Shown: positions 11,710 through 23,159, numbered from the stretch's first letter. The stretch is DNA of 64,000 bases from Sclerotinia nivalis (GCA_029531795.1 JAPEIS010000005.1:1486001-1550000); one strand, 5' to 3'. The notes: generated from the letters alone by a model not told the origin. Numbers and translations are program-made.

Positions 11710-12594
11710 ATGGATCTTAAGAACCTCACCACCAAACAGCTTTTACAGCAACTCTCAGCTGTTGGCATACAAAAGCCCACTCTCAAAGATGGCCTTGTTG
11801 TTCTCCTTCAAAATCATTTACGCTCTACTCGTCATAAGCAACAAGCCAGGGAATTAGCTGCTATTGAGCAGAAGATTATTGAGCGTCCAGGAAAGGCTGA
11901 GTTGGTATGTTTTTATTCTCTTTTCATTTCTATCTGTCCCACCTCATTTTCTATGCGCCTGAAATCCTTGTTTCTTGCATAATTTACATCCTAAAATTAG
12001 CTTGAAATACTCTTTATTTAAATCACCAAATTCTCCTAACCTCAAAAAAAGGAAACGCTCCTCCACCGCATGATGAAAACCCTCCTCACCGGCTTCGATC
12101 TCACACTCCCAAAGCTGCCTCAGGGCACGGAAGTTCAAATGCAAGTTAGCATGAAAGTTACGCATACCCAGACTGAGATTATAAATATCGATGATCTGAA
12201 TCGGGAAGGCACTCCTCCTGCAAGTGATGAAGATAGGTACGATATGACAATGACGAATTTTGCAATGCTAGATGAAGAAGAAGAGGAAGAAGAGGACAAA
12301 TATGTTATTGAGGAACTTCACCCTCAGCCTCGAGCTCAACTCGAAAACCAAGAGTCCGAGGACAAGGAAAGCAACACTGGCCCGATCAAACGCAAACGAG
12401 GAGACTCCTCCGCATCAAGTTCAAACTCCCAACAACTTATCTCCTCTAAGAGCAAGGCAAAGTCAAAGGCAGATTTTGCTTCAAATGAGCAAATCTTCAA
12501 AGCTTTTGCGCCAAAGTCCCGATCTGCAATCGCCAAACAACCCAAGAAGAAACAAAAGCGTATTGGTGGGAAATTTGCTTCGGGTAGTGAGTAA
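11710..12594 (+). CDS. Hypothetical nuclear-type protein with SAP-like motif (gene B)
   Basis: Exons are 11710-11904 and 12052-12594, giving 245 aa. The intron has a GTATGT donor and a CTAAC branch site at 12036-12040, and it joins GKAEL to ETLLHR in phase 0. The N-terminus, NLTTKQLLQQLSAVGIQKPT followed by LKDGLVVLL, is SAP-like and resembles gene A. Next come a basic helical region, an acidic run of about nine Glu (near 12270-12296), and a Ser/Lys-rich tail with basic clusters (KRKRG, KKKQKR) that look like nuclear localisation signals. The architecture suggests a chromatin or RNA-associated protein, but no family is recognised. Confidence 0.7.
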
Positions 12595-13880
12595 TACAGT
12601 TGCGTTTTACCTTGCGGAGGTGTGGTGTGAGCAGATGTTTGATGGGGGCTTACATGGGGATTTGGCGTCTAGAAACTTTGGGTTCTCGTGCTGGCACATA
12701 CATTCTGCATAGATTTTGTATCTGATTTCGAGTGGGAGCATATTCGTGGTAATAATTAGAATAGTGGTGAGATATGAAGTAGCATCGAGTTTCAATGCTC
12801 AGCAGAGAGAACAATTGCATTCGATAGAAACTGGGTCATTTTATTTGTAATGCGGATAGATTTGATTCTCTTGCTTCACTTACTACTTTGAACTTTACTT
12901 GTGGTATATGTGAGTAGTATTGAGCTTCAAATTCTAAGTACTTAACTGCGCATTTTGGAAGTCAGATCTCCAATGTTTGGAACCTTCGCCAGTCCATAGC
13001 TGCTAGCAATGCCCTGGCTATGGCAGCAGGGCGCCCTTTGCCTAAATTCATAGACATAATGAACCATTCCCACCTTAACAAAAGGCAACCTTCAAAAAGC
13101 TCAGTGATAACGTGCAAGGTGTTCATATCCCTCAAACGGGACCGCCGCTTAATATCTGAAGACTTTGTTGATGGAAGAAATCAGTTCGTCTGCTTTAGAC
13201 TGGAAACAGGACCGTCTACATCACAGGGTCACCTCCTTCTATCCCTCCTCTCTCTACTCACCCCTGCAAAGGATTTCAGCGCGAGAGTTGGTATATATTG
13301 AAAAATACTTGTAATGTATTTAGATGAGTCTGGCCACCCAAGAATGTTAATTTTCACGAAACTCAGTCTTCTTTCCTCGGGGTTTAAAGGAAATCCTTGA
13401 TCGCATATGATAAAATACGCAAGAAGACAAATAGATGAAATGTGAATGAAGTGTTGAATGTTTCATTTATGCAAACACTGTCATGAATGTGTTCTACGGC
13501 GGGCTCTTGACAATAGAGAAGACGAACAGGCCCTCTCTGGAGATGTGCAGCTCGGGAGAAGGTGCGTACGCAAAGATATATCCCGAGATCTGAGAGTCGG
13601 TAGAGTCTTTCGAGCAAGTCTAGCGATTGCTATAGAGCAGTTCGGCAAAGCAAAGAGAAGAAAGCTATCACTAATTCCCATTTGCATTTTTGCCTTAACA
13701 CTACTAGTTAACCACAAAGAAAGCGCATGACTACCTATATCCCGGCTGTATGGATTCGATATCCTGGAAAAATGACAATTCCACATGTCAGGACCTGAAA
13801 GGAACATCTGTTTGACAGTCTTGATATTGTACTGCATGCATGTGCTTATTTTCAAATAATACGAACTCCCTCCTGCATTT
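12595..13880. other. Intergenic region between gene B and SDHD
   Basis: 1.3 kb with no supported coding gene. Short frames overlap on both strands near 13450-13850 without splice logic or recognisable motifs. A possible hairpin with arms CCATAGC and GCTATGG lies near 12995-13022. Confidence 0.5.
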
Positions 13881-14561
13881 TTATGCGTGCCAAATCCTCT
13901 TGATACCCTCAGTCAGTCCCACATCGTTTGTTTCAAACTCATACAATCCAACTCCAACCAAAACAGTTGCTCCTCTCAGACCCCACCATAACAACGCCCT
14001 CGTCTTTGGCAACCTCTTTCTTGGAATGTAGTCGATAACGCAAGACTCAAAACCGATATGTGAGTGGATGAGGATCGCAGCGCAAAGGATAGCATCGGTA
14101 GCTGGATTCAATGATCCAGAGACGAAAGGAGTGACTGTGAGAGGGATGAGACCGACGGCGATTAAACGTTCGAATGTCCAATGGTATGAGCCGTGAGATG
14201 GGGATGGTTTAGGTACGGGTGCTGCATCGTTTGCTATATAATTTATTAGTTTGAGGTGGGTTGGCCCGAGGGCGGATCTACATACAAGTGCCATCAATAG
14301 ATTCTATGATGTGGTTAGCAATAGAAATAATATATCGATAGAAGAAAGCTCACGAGGTAATGGGGGTAGAATTGATTGTCTGCCACTTGCGTGGAATGCC
14401 GCTACACGCATTGAACCTGGCAATGCATCTCTGACAAAAGCACTGCGTCCGGCGGGCTTGTTGATTGCGGGGAAACTGGAAGAGACCTTTGCAGAGAAAT
14501 TGCGCTTCGACGCGGCGAGGCAAGTCTGCCTGAGCATCGAGGGTTTAATGAATGAAGCCAT
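13881..14561 (-). CDS. sdhD: Succinate dehydrogenase membrane anchor subunit, mitochondrial (CybS/SdhD)
   Basis: One of two membrane anchors of respiratory complex II in the inner mitochondrial membrane; it helps form the ubiquinone and haem sites. Exons are 14561-14354, 14303-14286 and 14233-13881, giving 192 aa. The middle exon is only 18 nt. Splicing gives LPPLPQSIDGTSNDAAPVP in one frame. The N-terminus (about 60 residues) is rich in Arg, Ser and Ala and lacks acid, as expected for a mitochondrial presequence. Core motifs are HWTFERLIAVG and IHSHIGFESCVIDY, with three hydrophobic helices. His132 is present; substitutions at this position are known to give carboxamide fungicide resistance in Botrytis, so this is the wild-type form. 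It shares a divergent promoter with the peptidase gene. Confidence 0.96.
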
Positions 14562-14826
14562 TGTGAATTTCTATTACAATTATTGAGTGTAAAAGAGTCG
14601 ACAACATATCACTCAGGTCCTTGAATGCTTCGGTCGATGATATTCGGAATAACTAGGTAGCTCGGCAACAAATCACGTGTGCGGTCATCAAAGCCGGAAG
14701 AAATTTGATTGGCTGAAATCTGATCAACGACTAAGCTCTTCAGGTTTACTAAATTCTAGCAATTTGAACTCATCGGGTTATCTACAATTCGTTCTATTCC
14801 CACCACAACCCTCACATCATATCCCC
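14562..14826. promoter_or_regulatory. Divergent promoter of sdhD and MPP-beta
   Basis: Only 265 bp separate the two start codons. The stretch contains CACGTG at 14674-14679 (Cbf1-type E-box) and ATTGG at 14708-14712 (CCAAT box in reverse, the Hap-complex site linked to respiratory genes). Site names come from known consensus sequences; use in this organism is inferred. Confidence 0.6.
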
Positions 14827-16479
14827 ATGGCGTCTCGGCGGTTAGCATTAAACCTTACGCAAGGACTGCGCAACCGCGCTGCCCCCAATGTCGTATCAGG
14901 ACTGAGAAGAGGATTCGCGACTCCGGTGACAAAAAATGGCGTGAAGACAGAGACCACAACTCTTTCAAACGGTCTAACGGTAAGGCTTGGATATAGCTGA
15001 TGAAGGGGCAAGTGCTAATAAGAAAAAAGATTGCTACAGAACACTCGCCATGGGCACAAACCTCGACAGTTGGTGTATGGATCGATGCCGGTTCTCGGGC
15101 AGAAACGGACAAGACAAATGGCACAGCTCATTTCTTGGAGCATCTTGCCTTCAAGGTATGCTTCGGCCTGAAGGAGACCCCTCCAGATGGACTTACAATG
15201 AGAACAGGGAACCAGCAACCGAACACAGCATCAATTGGAATTGGAAATTGAGAACATGGGTGGCCACTTAAATGCCTATACTTCCGTATGTCTACATTTA
15301 CTTGGATAGCGTAGGAATTTTGCTAATGGTATGGGAAGCGTGAAAACACAGTTTACTACGCCAAGGCATTCAACTCTGATGTACCAGCAACTGTCAACAT
15401 TCTTTCCGATATCCTCCAAAACTCCAAACTCGAACCTTCGGCGATCAACAGAGAGCGTGATGTTATCTTGAGAGAATCTGAGGAGGTTGACAAGCAATTG
15501 GAGGAAGTCGTTTTTGATCACTTACACGCAACCGCTTTCCAAGGACAACCTTTAGGACGCACAATTTTGGGCCCTGCTGAAAACATCCAATCCATTCAAA
15601 GAGAGGATTTGGTCAACTACATTAAGACAAACTACACTGCCGATCGTATGGTTCTTGTTGGTGCCGGAGGTGTTCCCCACCAGCAACTCGTTGAACTCGC
15701 TGAGAAGCACTTTGCTGGTCTCGCATCCCAACCACATACAGCCGCTGCTCTCGCAGTCGCCAATGCTCAAAAGCAAAAGCCAGAATTCATTGGTTCCGAG
15801 ATCAGAGTCCGTGACGACACTATCCCAACTGCCAACATTGCCATTGCTGTTGAGGGAGTCAGCTGGAAGGATGATGATTACTTTACCGCTTTGGTTACTC
15901 AAGCTATTGTCGGTAACTGGGATAAAGCCATGGGCAATGCTCCTCATATGGGAAGCAAGCTCAGCGGTTTCGTCCACAAGAACGATTTGGCCAACAGCTT
16001 TATGAGTTTCTCAACAAGTTATAGCGATACTGGACTCTGGGGTATCTATCTTGTCACCGACAAGACCACCCGTATCGACGATTTAGTTCACTTTGCTCTC
16101 AGAGAATGGTCTCGTCTATCATACAACGTTACTGAGGCCGAAGTTGAGCGCGCTAAGGCCCAACTCAAGGCGTCCATTCTTCTTTCCTTGGATGGTACCA
16201 CCGCTGTAGCTGAAGATATCGGAAGACAAATTATCACCACTGGTCGCCGTATGGGACCAGAGGAGATTGAGCGTGTTATTGGAGCCATCAGCGAGAAGGA
16301 TGTTATGAGCTTTGCGCAAAGGAAATTGTGGGATCAAGACATTGCAGTCAGTGCTGTAGGATCAATTGAAGGTATGTCTAGCAAATTTATTTCACCGTTT
16401 TTCTTCGAATTTACTGACAAATATAGGTCTCCTCGATTACCAACGTATAAGAAACGATATGAGCAGAATGGCATCATAG
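14827..16479 (+). CDS. MAS1: Mitochondrial processing peptidase beta subunit
   Basis: The catalytic subunit that removes presequences from proteins imported into the mitochondrial matrix; it pairs with an alpha subunit. Exons are 14827-14979, 15030-15155, 15208-15285, 15339-16371 and 16427-16479, giving 480 aa, the usual length. All introns are 50-55 nt. The inverted zinc-binding motif HFLEH lies at residues 85-89, with the distal Glu region [16 protein letters not shown] after it. The N-terminus ([14 protein letters not shown]) is a mitochondrial presequence. Reading through the last intron would give a false C-terminus ending at 16508; splicing gives the family-like ending [16 protein letters not shown]. 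Identification is firm. Confidence 0.96.
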
Positions 16480-17169
16480 ATTGGGATTTAGATGGGTTTG
16501 GGGCATGAGCGTGCATGATGCGGGGTTTGTTTGTACACATAGATCCTCAATAAAATCTGTTCATTTTGTTCACAGACGACCTGAAACATGGATATCGCAA
16601 ACGTCATAATTATGAATAACACGACTAATGAAGATAATGAAGATGAAGATATAAGTAACTTTATGCCAAGAATATTCATGCCTGAGGGAGGGTGACATTC
16701 GGCCTAGAAATAAATGGTAAAATTTCCTGCGTATTTCAATATTTCCTCAGTATCTTTCTCCAGATGTCATACACCCATGATCAAGGAGCCAAAAACCGTG
16801 CCATCGTTTTAGCTCTTCCCGCTGAAATACCAGACGAACTGTCAGCTTTCGCCCCGTCACTCTCTTTCCTTTTACCCCAACCAAAGTAATTCTTCTGTCT
16901 TCATGATCTCCTGAAATGACAGTCCTTTGCATGTATCGGCCTAGAATGTTGATCACATACTACACTCGGACATGCCTTCGAAGCGTGTGCTTCGGTCCGC
17001 ATTGACAAAAAGTATCAAATTCCCTCCCTAATCCAATCTACCCACTAACAGTACAGTGACCGCCACCTTCCAATTAACCATGGGTATATAAAGCGATCGT
17101 TCCCATTCATTACCAACAATAATCCTACACAAATGAAATCTTCCTCAAAATTACTACTCTCCTTTTCGA
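16480..17169. other. Convergent intergenic region
   Basis: Lies between the 3' ends of the MPP-beta gene and the DUF7053-type gene. No gene is supported. A TATATAA box at about 17084 is followed by an ATG at 17134 that opens only a 29-codon frame overlapping the next gene's 3' end, so it is probably chance. Confidence 0.5.
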
Positions 17170-18159
17170 CTATGGTAGCTCGACGGGTCCATGCGGTGCT
17201 TCCATTTCTGCGATTATGCTAGGCTTGTTCGGATAATTGGCGGGCTTGTTCGCATACTTCGGGGCTGGCAGTGAAGCTTGGGTCTTATCACTAATGCTAG
17301 ACCATCTCTGGTCTTGTCCACCGTAACTCTTCCTATCATGTTGCATCTGATATAACTGCTGTTGTTGCTGCTGTTGCTGCAATTGAAAAGCCGTGTATGG
17401 ATGTAAAGTGGGATGACCTTGCATACCCGCCTCCGCCCATTTCTCAGGGTTATAGGGAGTTAACGGTGGACTCGTCGGAACACTCGAATTGCTGTACGAA
17501 CTTCCTGTCCTACCCATACTACTCACGCTCGCCATGCCGGGACTTCTCAAAGGTGTACTGATCGGCGGCGTCATCGTGTCGCTTTCCCCCTCATACGCAC
17601 TTCCACTTCCTATTGTCAATCGCCTATTCCTCTCACGCGCCTCTTGCAATTGTGCCTTGACTACCAATCGTGCAACGAGCGCTTTCAAACACTCCTGCAA
17701 TGTTTTCCGCACAAACCTCGTCATCAGAATATTACACTTCATTTCAACATCCTCTCTAATATACAATCCCTCCACCGGCGCATTAATGCCGATTTCTCTT
17801 GGGACCGCTGGTTCTCCAGGCATGTTTCCTCCTATCGTCCATTTTTCCTTGATGTCTAATCCCATGGGCGCATAACAATGTGTTTGTAGTCCATTAGCCA
17901 AATTGTGAAAACAGGCGTTGAAGGATACGGTGCCGGTGTAGAGATTAGCGGGTAGATAGGATACTTTGTCGACGATTCGATACCATTGACAATGGTATTC
18001 TTCGGGGGTGGCAGAGGGAGGAGGTTTGGTGGGATTGCGTTCTACGTGGGATGGGTTGAGATCGATCATTTCGAGGTGATCGTGTAGGGTTTCGAGAACC
18101 GTTTTACGGGATATATTGGAAGGGAGTGGTGTGATCGTTGTGAATATTGTTTTAGCCAT
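17170..18159 (-). CDS. DUF7053-type conserved ascomycete protein
   Basis: A single-exon 329-aa protein. Residues 1-175 form one conserved globular domain (TIFTTITPLPSNISRKTVLE, then EEYHCQWYRIVDKVSYLP, then a region ending RFVRKTLQECLKALVARLV) that I recall as the DUF7053 domain of filamentous ascomycetes. The single-domain fold with a long terminal helix resembles lipid-binding START-like proteins, but that is speculation. The C-terminal half is disordered: Ser/Thr/Pro-rich (TSPPLTPYNPEKW), a poly-Gln run of eight near 17366-17390, and a basic/Pro end. No signal peptide or membrane segment. Function is unknown. Confidence 0.8.
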   Translation of the reverse strand: MAKTIFTTITPLPSNISRKTVLETLHDHLEMIDLNPSHVERNPTKPPPSATPEEYHCQWYRIVDKVSYLPANLYTGTVSFNACFHNLANGLQTHCYAPMGLDIKEKWTIGGNMPGEPAVPREIGINAPVEGLYIREDVEMKCNILMTRFVRKTLQECLKALVARLVVKAQLQEARERNRRLTIGSGSAYEGESDTMTPPISTPLRSPGMASVSSMGRTGSSYSNSSVPTSPPLTPYNPEKWAEAGMQGHPTLHPYTAFQLQQQQQQQQLYQMQHDRKSYGGQDQRWSSISDKTQASLPAPKYANKPANYPNKPSIIAEMEAPHGPVELP

Positions 18160-19613
18160 CTTTGCTTAGGTACTTAGGAATTGAACTCGAGGGATTCGTT
18201 GTAGGTAGGTAAATACAGATCTCCTCGATAGAGAAGAGACGCAGCAAAACTTCAAGACGGGCACAGCACCAAACATGTAGAACGAGAAATAATATTCACC
18301 CAGCTATTGACTTACCAAGAATAATCAACATAATATGTATCACCAAAAGATACTTACTATATTATTCAAAATTAAGATGAGATGTAATTGGTTCATCTTG
18401 ATCGGAGCTGAAAGTTCATAATCAATCTTGCCGCTGATTTTGTACAAGGTTGGACGACTTCAGGTCCAAGCGGGCTTATATTTTTTTGGGATTCCAAGAA
18501 ATAAGTCACTCCCTATGTAATCGCAGCTATGATACTTTTATAGAGGTAGTCTTACAGTCATATCAACGCAAATGATTCGCGGGGTTTGCTGCACGACTGC
18601 AAATCCATCCAATCATCATATCCGGCATATCAGATCAAACGCATATTTTACAGCCACTGTGCGCCATCATCACATCACATACGTACAAATAGATGTGCTG
18701 TAGTAACTAGGTAGTGGTAGTAGTGGTACAAAGTTTACCCTGCCTCGCTTGGCCATGGAAAATTCCAAATCATTCGTGATCCAATGGATATATCGTATTC
18801 GAATTTAGCAGATGATCATTTCTTGTTTCGATAGCAATTTCGTGGATGAATATAGTCTGCAGAAAAATGGAAAAATGGAAAAAGAAAAGAAGATATTGGA
18901 TTTTTTTTTTAATGTGGGACGGGACTAGAATTATTCTGATCCGTGAAGCTAGAGGTTGATAGTATGGAAAACTAATAAAATTGACGGGAGGAGATGGTGG
19001 GGTTGGTGGCGTCTGCTTCTAGGGAAGTATCTTCTAAAGGCCCCTGTGAGATGGACCAGGCCAGGCAATAGTCTACATGGAGAATGAACAATTTGAGATA
19101 AGATGCGCGTTTGCTATTTTCACTAATAGACAATGAGAAATTCAAATGATGGGCATTGTGCAAAACCCAAAAGCATCGTTAATCATTAAAGTTCGTTGAC
19201 GATTGCTGTATCCCAAAACAAGAAAACAAACATTAACATGATGATCCAAAACCAACAAATAAATCTCTCAACCATAAGGCCCAGTTTTGTCTACCACATT
19301 ACGTCCTCCTTCGTGCTACCAATGGATCCCCGCCTTTCCTCCTTTACTCCAATGTCCCCATGTTTTCCCCGCCGAATGCCCTGTACTATCGAATGTACCA
19401 CCACAAACCTGAAATTTTGACGCAATCTCCTCCATCTTTTCCAATGGATTCCCCTCGGTCATATCAAAAGAACCATTCTTATTCCGATGAGAATTCTCTC
19501 AACTATTCTCATAACCGCCTTACGTCGTCTCGTTCCATGCATCATAATTCCCGTTCGGTGCAGGATCCATTTCCCCACTTCTTCTTCTGCTACCATTACT
19601 GCTATTTTATAGT
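18160..19613. other. Intergenic region
   Basis: 1.45 kb with no supported gene. It serves as 5' flank of the minus-strand DUF7053-type gene and 3' flank of the minus-strand MARVEL gene. Scattered short frames have no motifs. A poly-T run lies near 18901-18910. Confidence 0.5.
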
Positions 19614-20250
19614 CTAACCCTGGTACTCCAAAGCATCCTTTTGCGGAACAAACTTCTTCAACTTGTGCCAAATGCAAATATTGACAATGCCACTGAAGAA
19701 GAACAGTACACAGAGTGCCATGCTGAATCCCCAGATGGCTTTCATCTCGTAGCATGCCGTCTTCGATGCATTAACCCAATAATAGTAATTGGCCTTGGAG
19801 AAATTGCCGACAGCTGATTCAACGAATGTTGATGTCACTCCAACGTTGGGAAGGGCAGGACAATCCAGGTAGGAAAGGGGTGTTCCGACTTTCACAGAGA
19901 CCACGATGAGACCAATGAGAGCCAATGAGTCGCATGCTGTAGAAATGAGAAAGGAAATTTGCTCTTCAAGGTAGAGGAGATAGGAGACGCCGATATAGAT
20001 AATGGCAATAACGACCTGGTTAACGTTAGTATGGTGTGAATGTGCGTGGATAGGGATGAAGTTGACATACAACACTGAGAGTTCCAATGAGAACTTCCGG
20101 CGGTGCCGTATCGGCCGCGTTGATTTCTCCGATAAAATTCGCAGACATACCGAGAATGCATATGAGGCAAACGGCTTGTAAAGCCCGGGTGATGGTGAAG
20201 GCGAATGCGAAAGTGCCGTAGGTACTTTCTCTGTTTTTGGGGGCAAACAT
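19614..20250 (-). CDS. MARVEL-domain four-helix membrane protein
   Basis: Exons are 20250-20071 and 20015-19614, giving 193 aa. The 55-nt intron has a GTATGT donor and a TACTAAC branch site and joins GTLSV to VVIAII in phase 0. Four hydrophobic helices are visible: residues 15-38, about 58-78, 85-105 and near 160-180. The loop between helices 3 and 4 holds two cysteines (YLDC, KTAC) and the tail is short and basic. This is the layout of fungal MARVEL-like proteins that act at membrane microdomains and in vesicle traffic. The start Met at 20250 is chosen because it precedes a short polar leader and the first helix. Partner and exact role are unknown. Confidence 0.75.
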
Positions 20251-22277
20251 TTTGAACGAGAGTTGAAAAGGAGTTTAATGGTGATGTAAGAATGATCTAG
20301 AAGGCTTTTCACAAGGGGAAAGTTGTGTAGCGGGGAATAAAATTTGCGTATTTAGAAGTTTGAGAAAAGAGTGTATTACTTTTCTTTGGAAGTGGCTCGA
20401 ATTTGTGATGAAGTGAAAGTTTTGGGCTGATCTATCAGCTAAAGAATGATGTGGTTTTGTGAAGAGAATGTCCTGAAGTCTGATCCTAGCCAAAGAAAAG
20501 TAAAGAGAGGAAAGAAGTAATTTGTAGTAGATGAAGAGACTGATTGTTGAGATGATGATGGAAGCAAACAACGAAGGAAATTAAGATCTTAAATATTCAT
20601 ACTCACTCATTCTTACTCCCAGCTCCAAAAGTCCAGAACCTCAGAATCATCGATCTAGATTTCCAAATTATGCTCTGTAGATCACTTTCCGACTCTATAA
20701 ATTCATGAGACGGCCAAGTGTAGTGGCATGCGCTGAGTTTGCCAATAGGAATACAGTCCGCTTGACATGGCCGCTTGTAAGGTCGCTGGTCTTTGGGATG
20801 ACCATATCTCAGGTTGAATCACTAAAAACCAGTCATTGAAGTCTTGGTATATAAGCCGCACAAAAGAAGCGCGCCATCGAGCTAAAATATTCAGATAATG
20901 CAAAGCATACAGCAATCATTGGATGGCAGACAACACTTGTCTGGTCGAAATAAGCGCCTGCTTTGATTTGGCGTTTACAAGCATTTTAAAACATAAGCGG
21001 AAACGCGGCAATAGAACCTATGAGAGAGCAAAGAAGCAGCAAGTGCTTTTGCATAAATCATATTCAAAAAGCGCTCTTCATTTGATATGCTCTGTTGTTG
21101 ACATAGCCACGATTATTGGAAAGGTTTGCTTCTTGTAAGATCTTACAACCTGCAGTCGGGGAGTAACAATGTTCAGAGAAAGTTTTGTGACACGGGCCCA
21201 GAACAGCACCTAGCACGCGAAAGCCAATGAGATGACGGGACCATTCGCGCTAGCCAAGAACTTCTCATAGCCTGTAAGACGCTGTAGCTTACAGGCCTTG
21301 CAGCCCAACATCTACTTTGAATTTTTTTTCTCAAACGAGCTTGATTGTCTACTCCTTGGTTTAACAGCCATTCTTCTCTCCATTTCATGGATTAATTATG
21401 TGTTCAACTTGACTCACGCAAGTTTTGTGCAATTTTGGAGCAACACAAACTTCGCGATTGATCCGTCATTATCGCTCAGATGTGATGTCCTCAGTTCAAT
21501 TCCAGATCATGTCAGATCTCCATCTGGAGACTCAAATGCGAGACCTCAAAACAGCACTTCATAGATCCAACCAGAATGCAAATATTGGGCTCTGCTAAGG
21601 GGTATTGGAAAGTCCTAGATCATGGACTTATCGCCCTTCTCGAAGACCAACTGAGGAGTAACTTGAGATTGTTTTCTTCGTACAAGAAAAGCATGAGGCA
21701 TGCGGAACGAAAGTAATGGCCGCTGTTGTAAACTATGTTGTGTTTTCAACGCACAATAATGATCTCCGCCAGGGGGGAGTGGCGATGGGTCGATTTGTAT
21801 TCCTTGATCGAACAAAATTTGACATCATGGAGAGCGTGACCGTACTAGGTTGCACCCTTTTCTCTCACATTACAATTGTGATTTCGAGGAAGAAGGAACG
21901 CGAAAATGAATTGTGGCAAACATAAAGGATGTAGAAGGAGCGAACTAGATACTTTTAATGTGGCAAAGGTGGTAGCGATGAAAGCTTTCTTTCGCTGGCT
22001 CGACAGGTTCGTTAAAATTACTCCCGAGAAAAATCACAACATGATTCATTACCAACCATTCGAACAGAACATTCCCCGCAAAATCCTGAGCGTCAATTTG
22101 AACATCAATAGCTGCCCTGGACGTAAAACTTTCCAATCCCCCTTCAACCCAATTCTCAGTTGAAACCAATTTCGATTTACCATACCATATATCTCGCAAA
22201 TGCTGGCCCTGCTTCTATTACCTCATCAACATGCGTCGCTGATTTCTACGGGATGTCTCCTTCTGGTTATCGATCCC
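20251..22277. other. Gene-poor region with possible decayed sequence
   Basis: 2 kb with many short frames and no gene I can support. A minus frame at 21945-22199 (84 codons) has protein-like composition and lies directly beyond the end of the exonuclease pseudogene, so it could be another remnant. A tRNA-promoter-like pair (box A-like near 20716, box B-like GGTTGAATC near 20813) is too degenerate to call. Confidence 0.4.
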
Positions 22278-22890
22278 TCACTTCCTCGAGTTGTATTGAA
22301 GTGCCGTGAGACATTGCATGAACCACCCAATTTGATGCACGCAATCAGCGACAGCATCATGCGCACTCTTCCTGTCTTTCTCTGCCTCCTCGCGATAGTT
22401 TCTTCCAGTCAATTCGAGTACCGTGTTGTTCGTCGTCATTATGCACATGTTGCTGTAGTACTTCCATGGCTTCATGAGGTTGCAGACAGTGTAAGCGGTA
22501 TCGATTCATCGATTGTCCTGCATGCTTCCATTTGCCCAAATCTTCACTTCTACCGTCAAGTATCGTACACAACTTCCCTTGGCTTCTTGCCGCGTGGATT
22601 CACGGCAAGAACTGATCCAGGCCGTGAATGCTTTCAGTGCTTTCCTGACTCTTTTTGAGAACTTCAGGGTTGTTATCCTTGCACCAAGTCATGGTTACGT
22701 TGTCTTGAACCAGACCAAAGTCAAGACTAGACTGGAGTTGAGGAAATTCACAAGACCGTGCAAGCTCTCTTCCGGGTTTGATATCGAAATGGATTACGCC
22801 AATTTGAGTAATAGCTGGATTGTAATTGTCATGAAATCCCGCCAGCTCGAGATCAAGCATAATATTCGTGTTGAGCTTTTTGATCAGCAT
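22278..22890 (-). pseudogene. Decayed Rv2179c-like DEDDh exonuclease
   Basis: This stretch aligns by eye along its whole length with the intact gene at 26758-27507. Matching segments include NIMLDLELAG with HIMLDLEIAA, NPAITQIGVIHFDI with NPAIIQIGAIHFDI, and KPWKYYSNMC with KPWMHYNDLC. The terminal H-x4-D motif region (AHDAVADCVHQI) is also shared. It is broken by a frameshift around 22640 and by a TGA at 22506-22508 where the intact copy has Trp. No intron can repair these. It is a non-functional paralogue in the same orientation, about 4 kb from its intact relative. Confidence 0.8.
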
Positions 22891-23159
22891 GGCAAGGACT
22901 TTAAGAAGGATAAATTGACGGTAGTCGTGACTGGAGGAGTATGATGGAGTACCATCCTCAAAACATGTCTGCGAGACAGACACAGATGATTTTTAGTTTA
23001 ATGATCATCTTGATATAATTCACCTTGCTCTTTCTCTTTGGGTTTTCGCCTCGCTTTCACTCCTCGTTTTTCAGACTACCTTGAAAGTAGTGTTGTTATC
23101 ATTCTATTCTATCCTGTTGGCCAGCCGCGGTACGTGGTAACTACAATACTAGCGTTTAA

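Noticed and set aside
13458..13855. Overlapping 90- and 124-codon frames on both strands
   Set aside because: Neither has a domain, signal or splice support; likely chance.
15468..16508. MPP-beta ending at 16508
   Set aside because: That end comes from reading through a 55-nt intron with perfect GTATGT and CTGAC signals; splicing gives the family C-terminus.
16747..17160. TATA box at 17084 followed by a signal-peptide-like ATG frame at 17134
   Set aside because: The frame stops after 29 codons within the 3' end of another gene.
20703..20830. tRNA-like or SINE-like pol III promoter
   Set aside because: Box A and box B matches are weak, more than 90 bp apart, and no cloverleaf forms.
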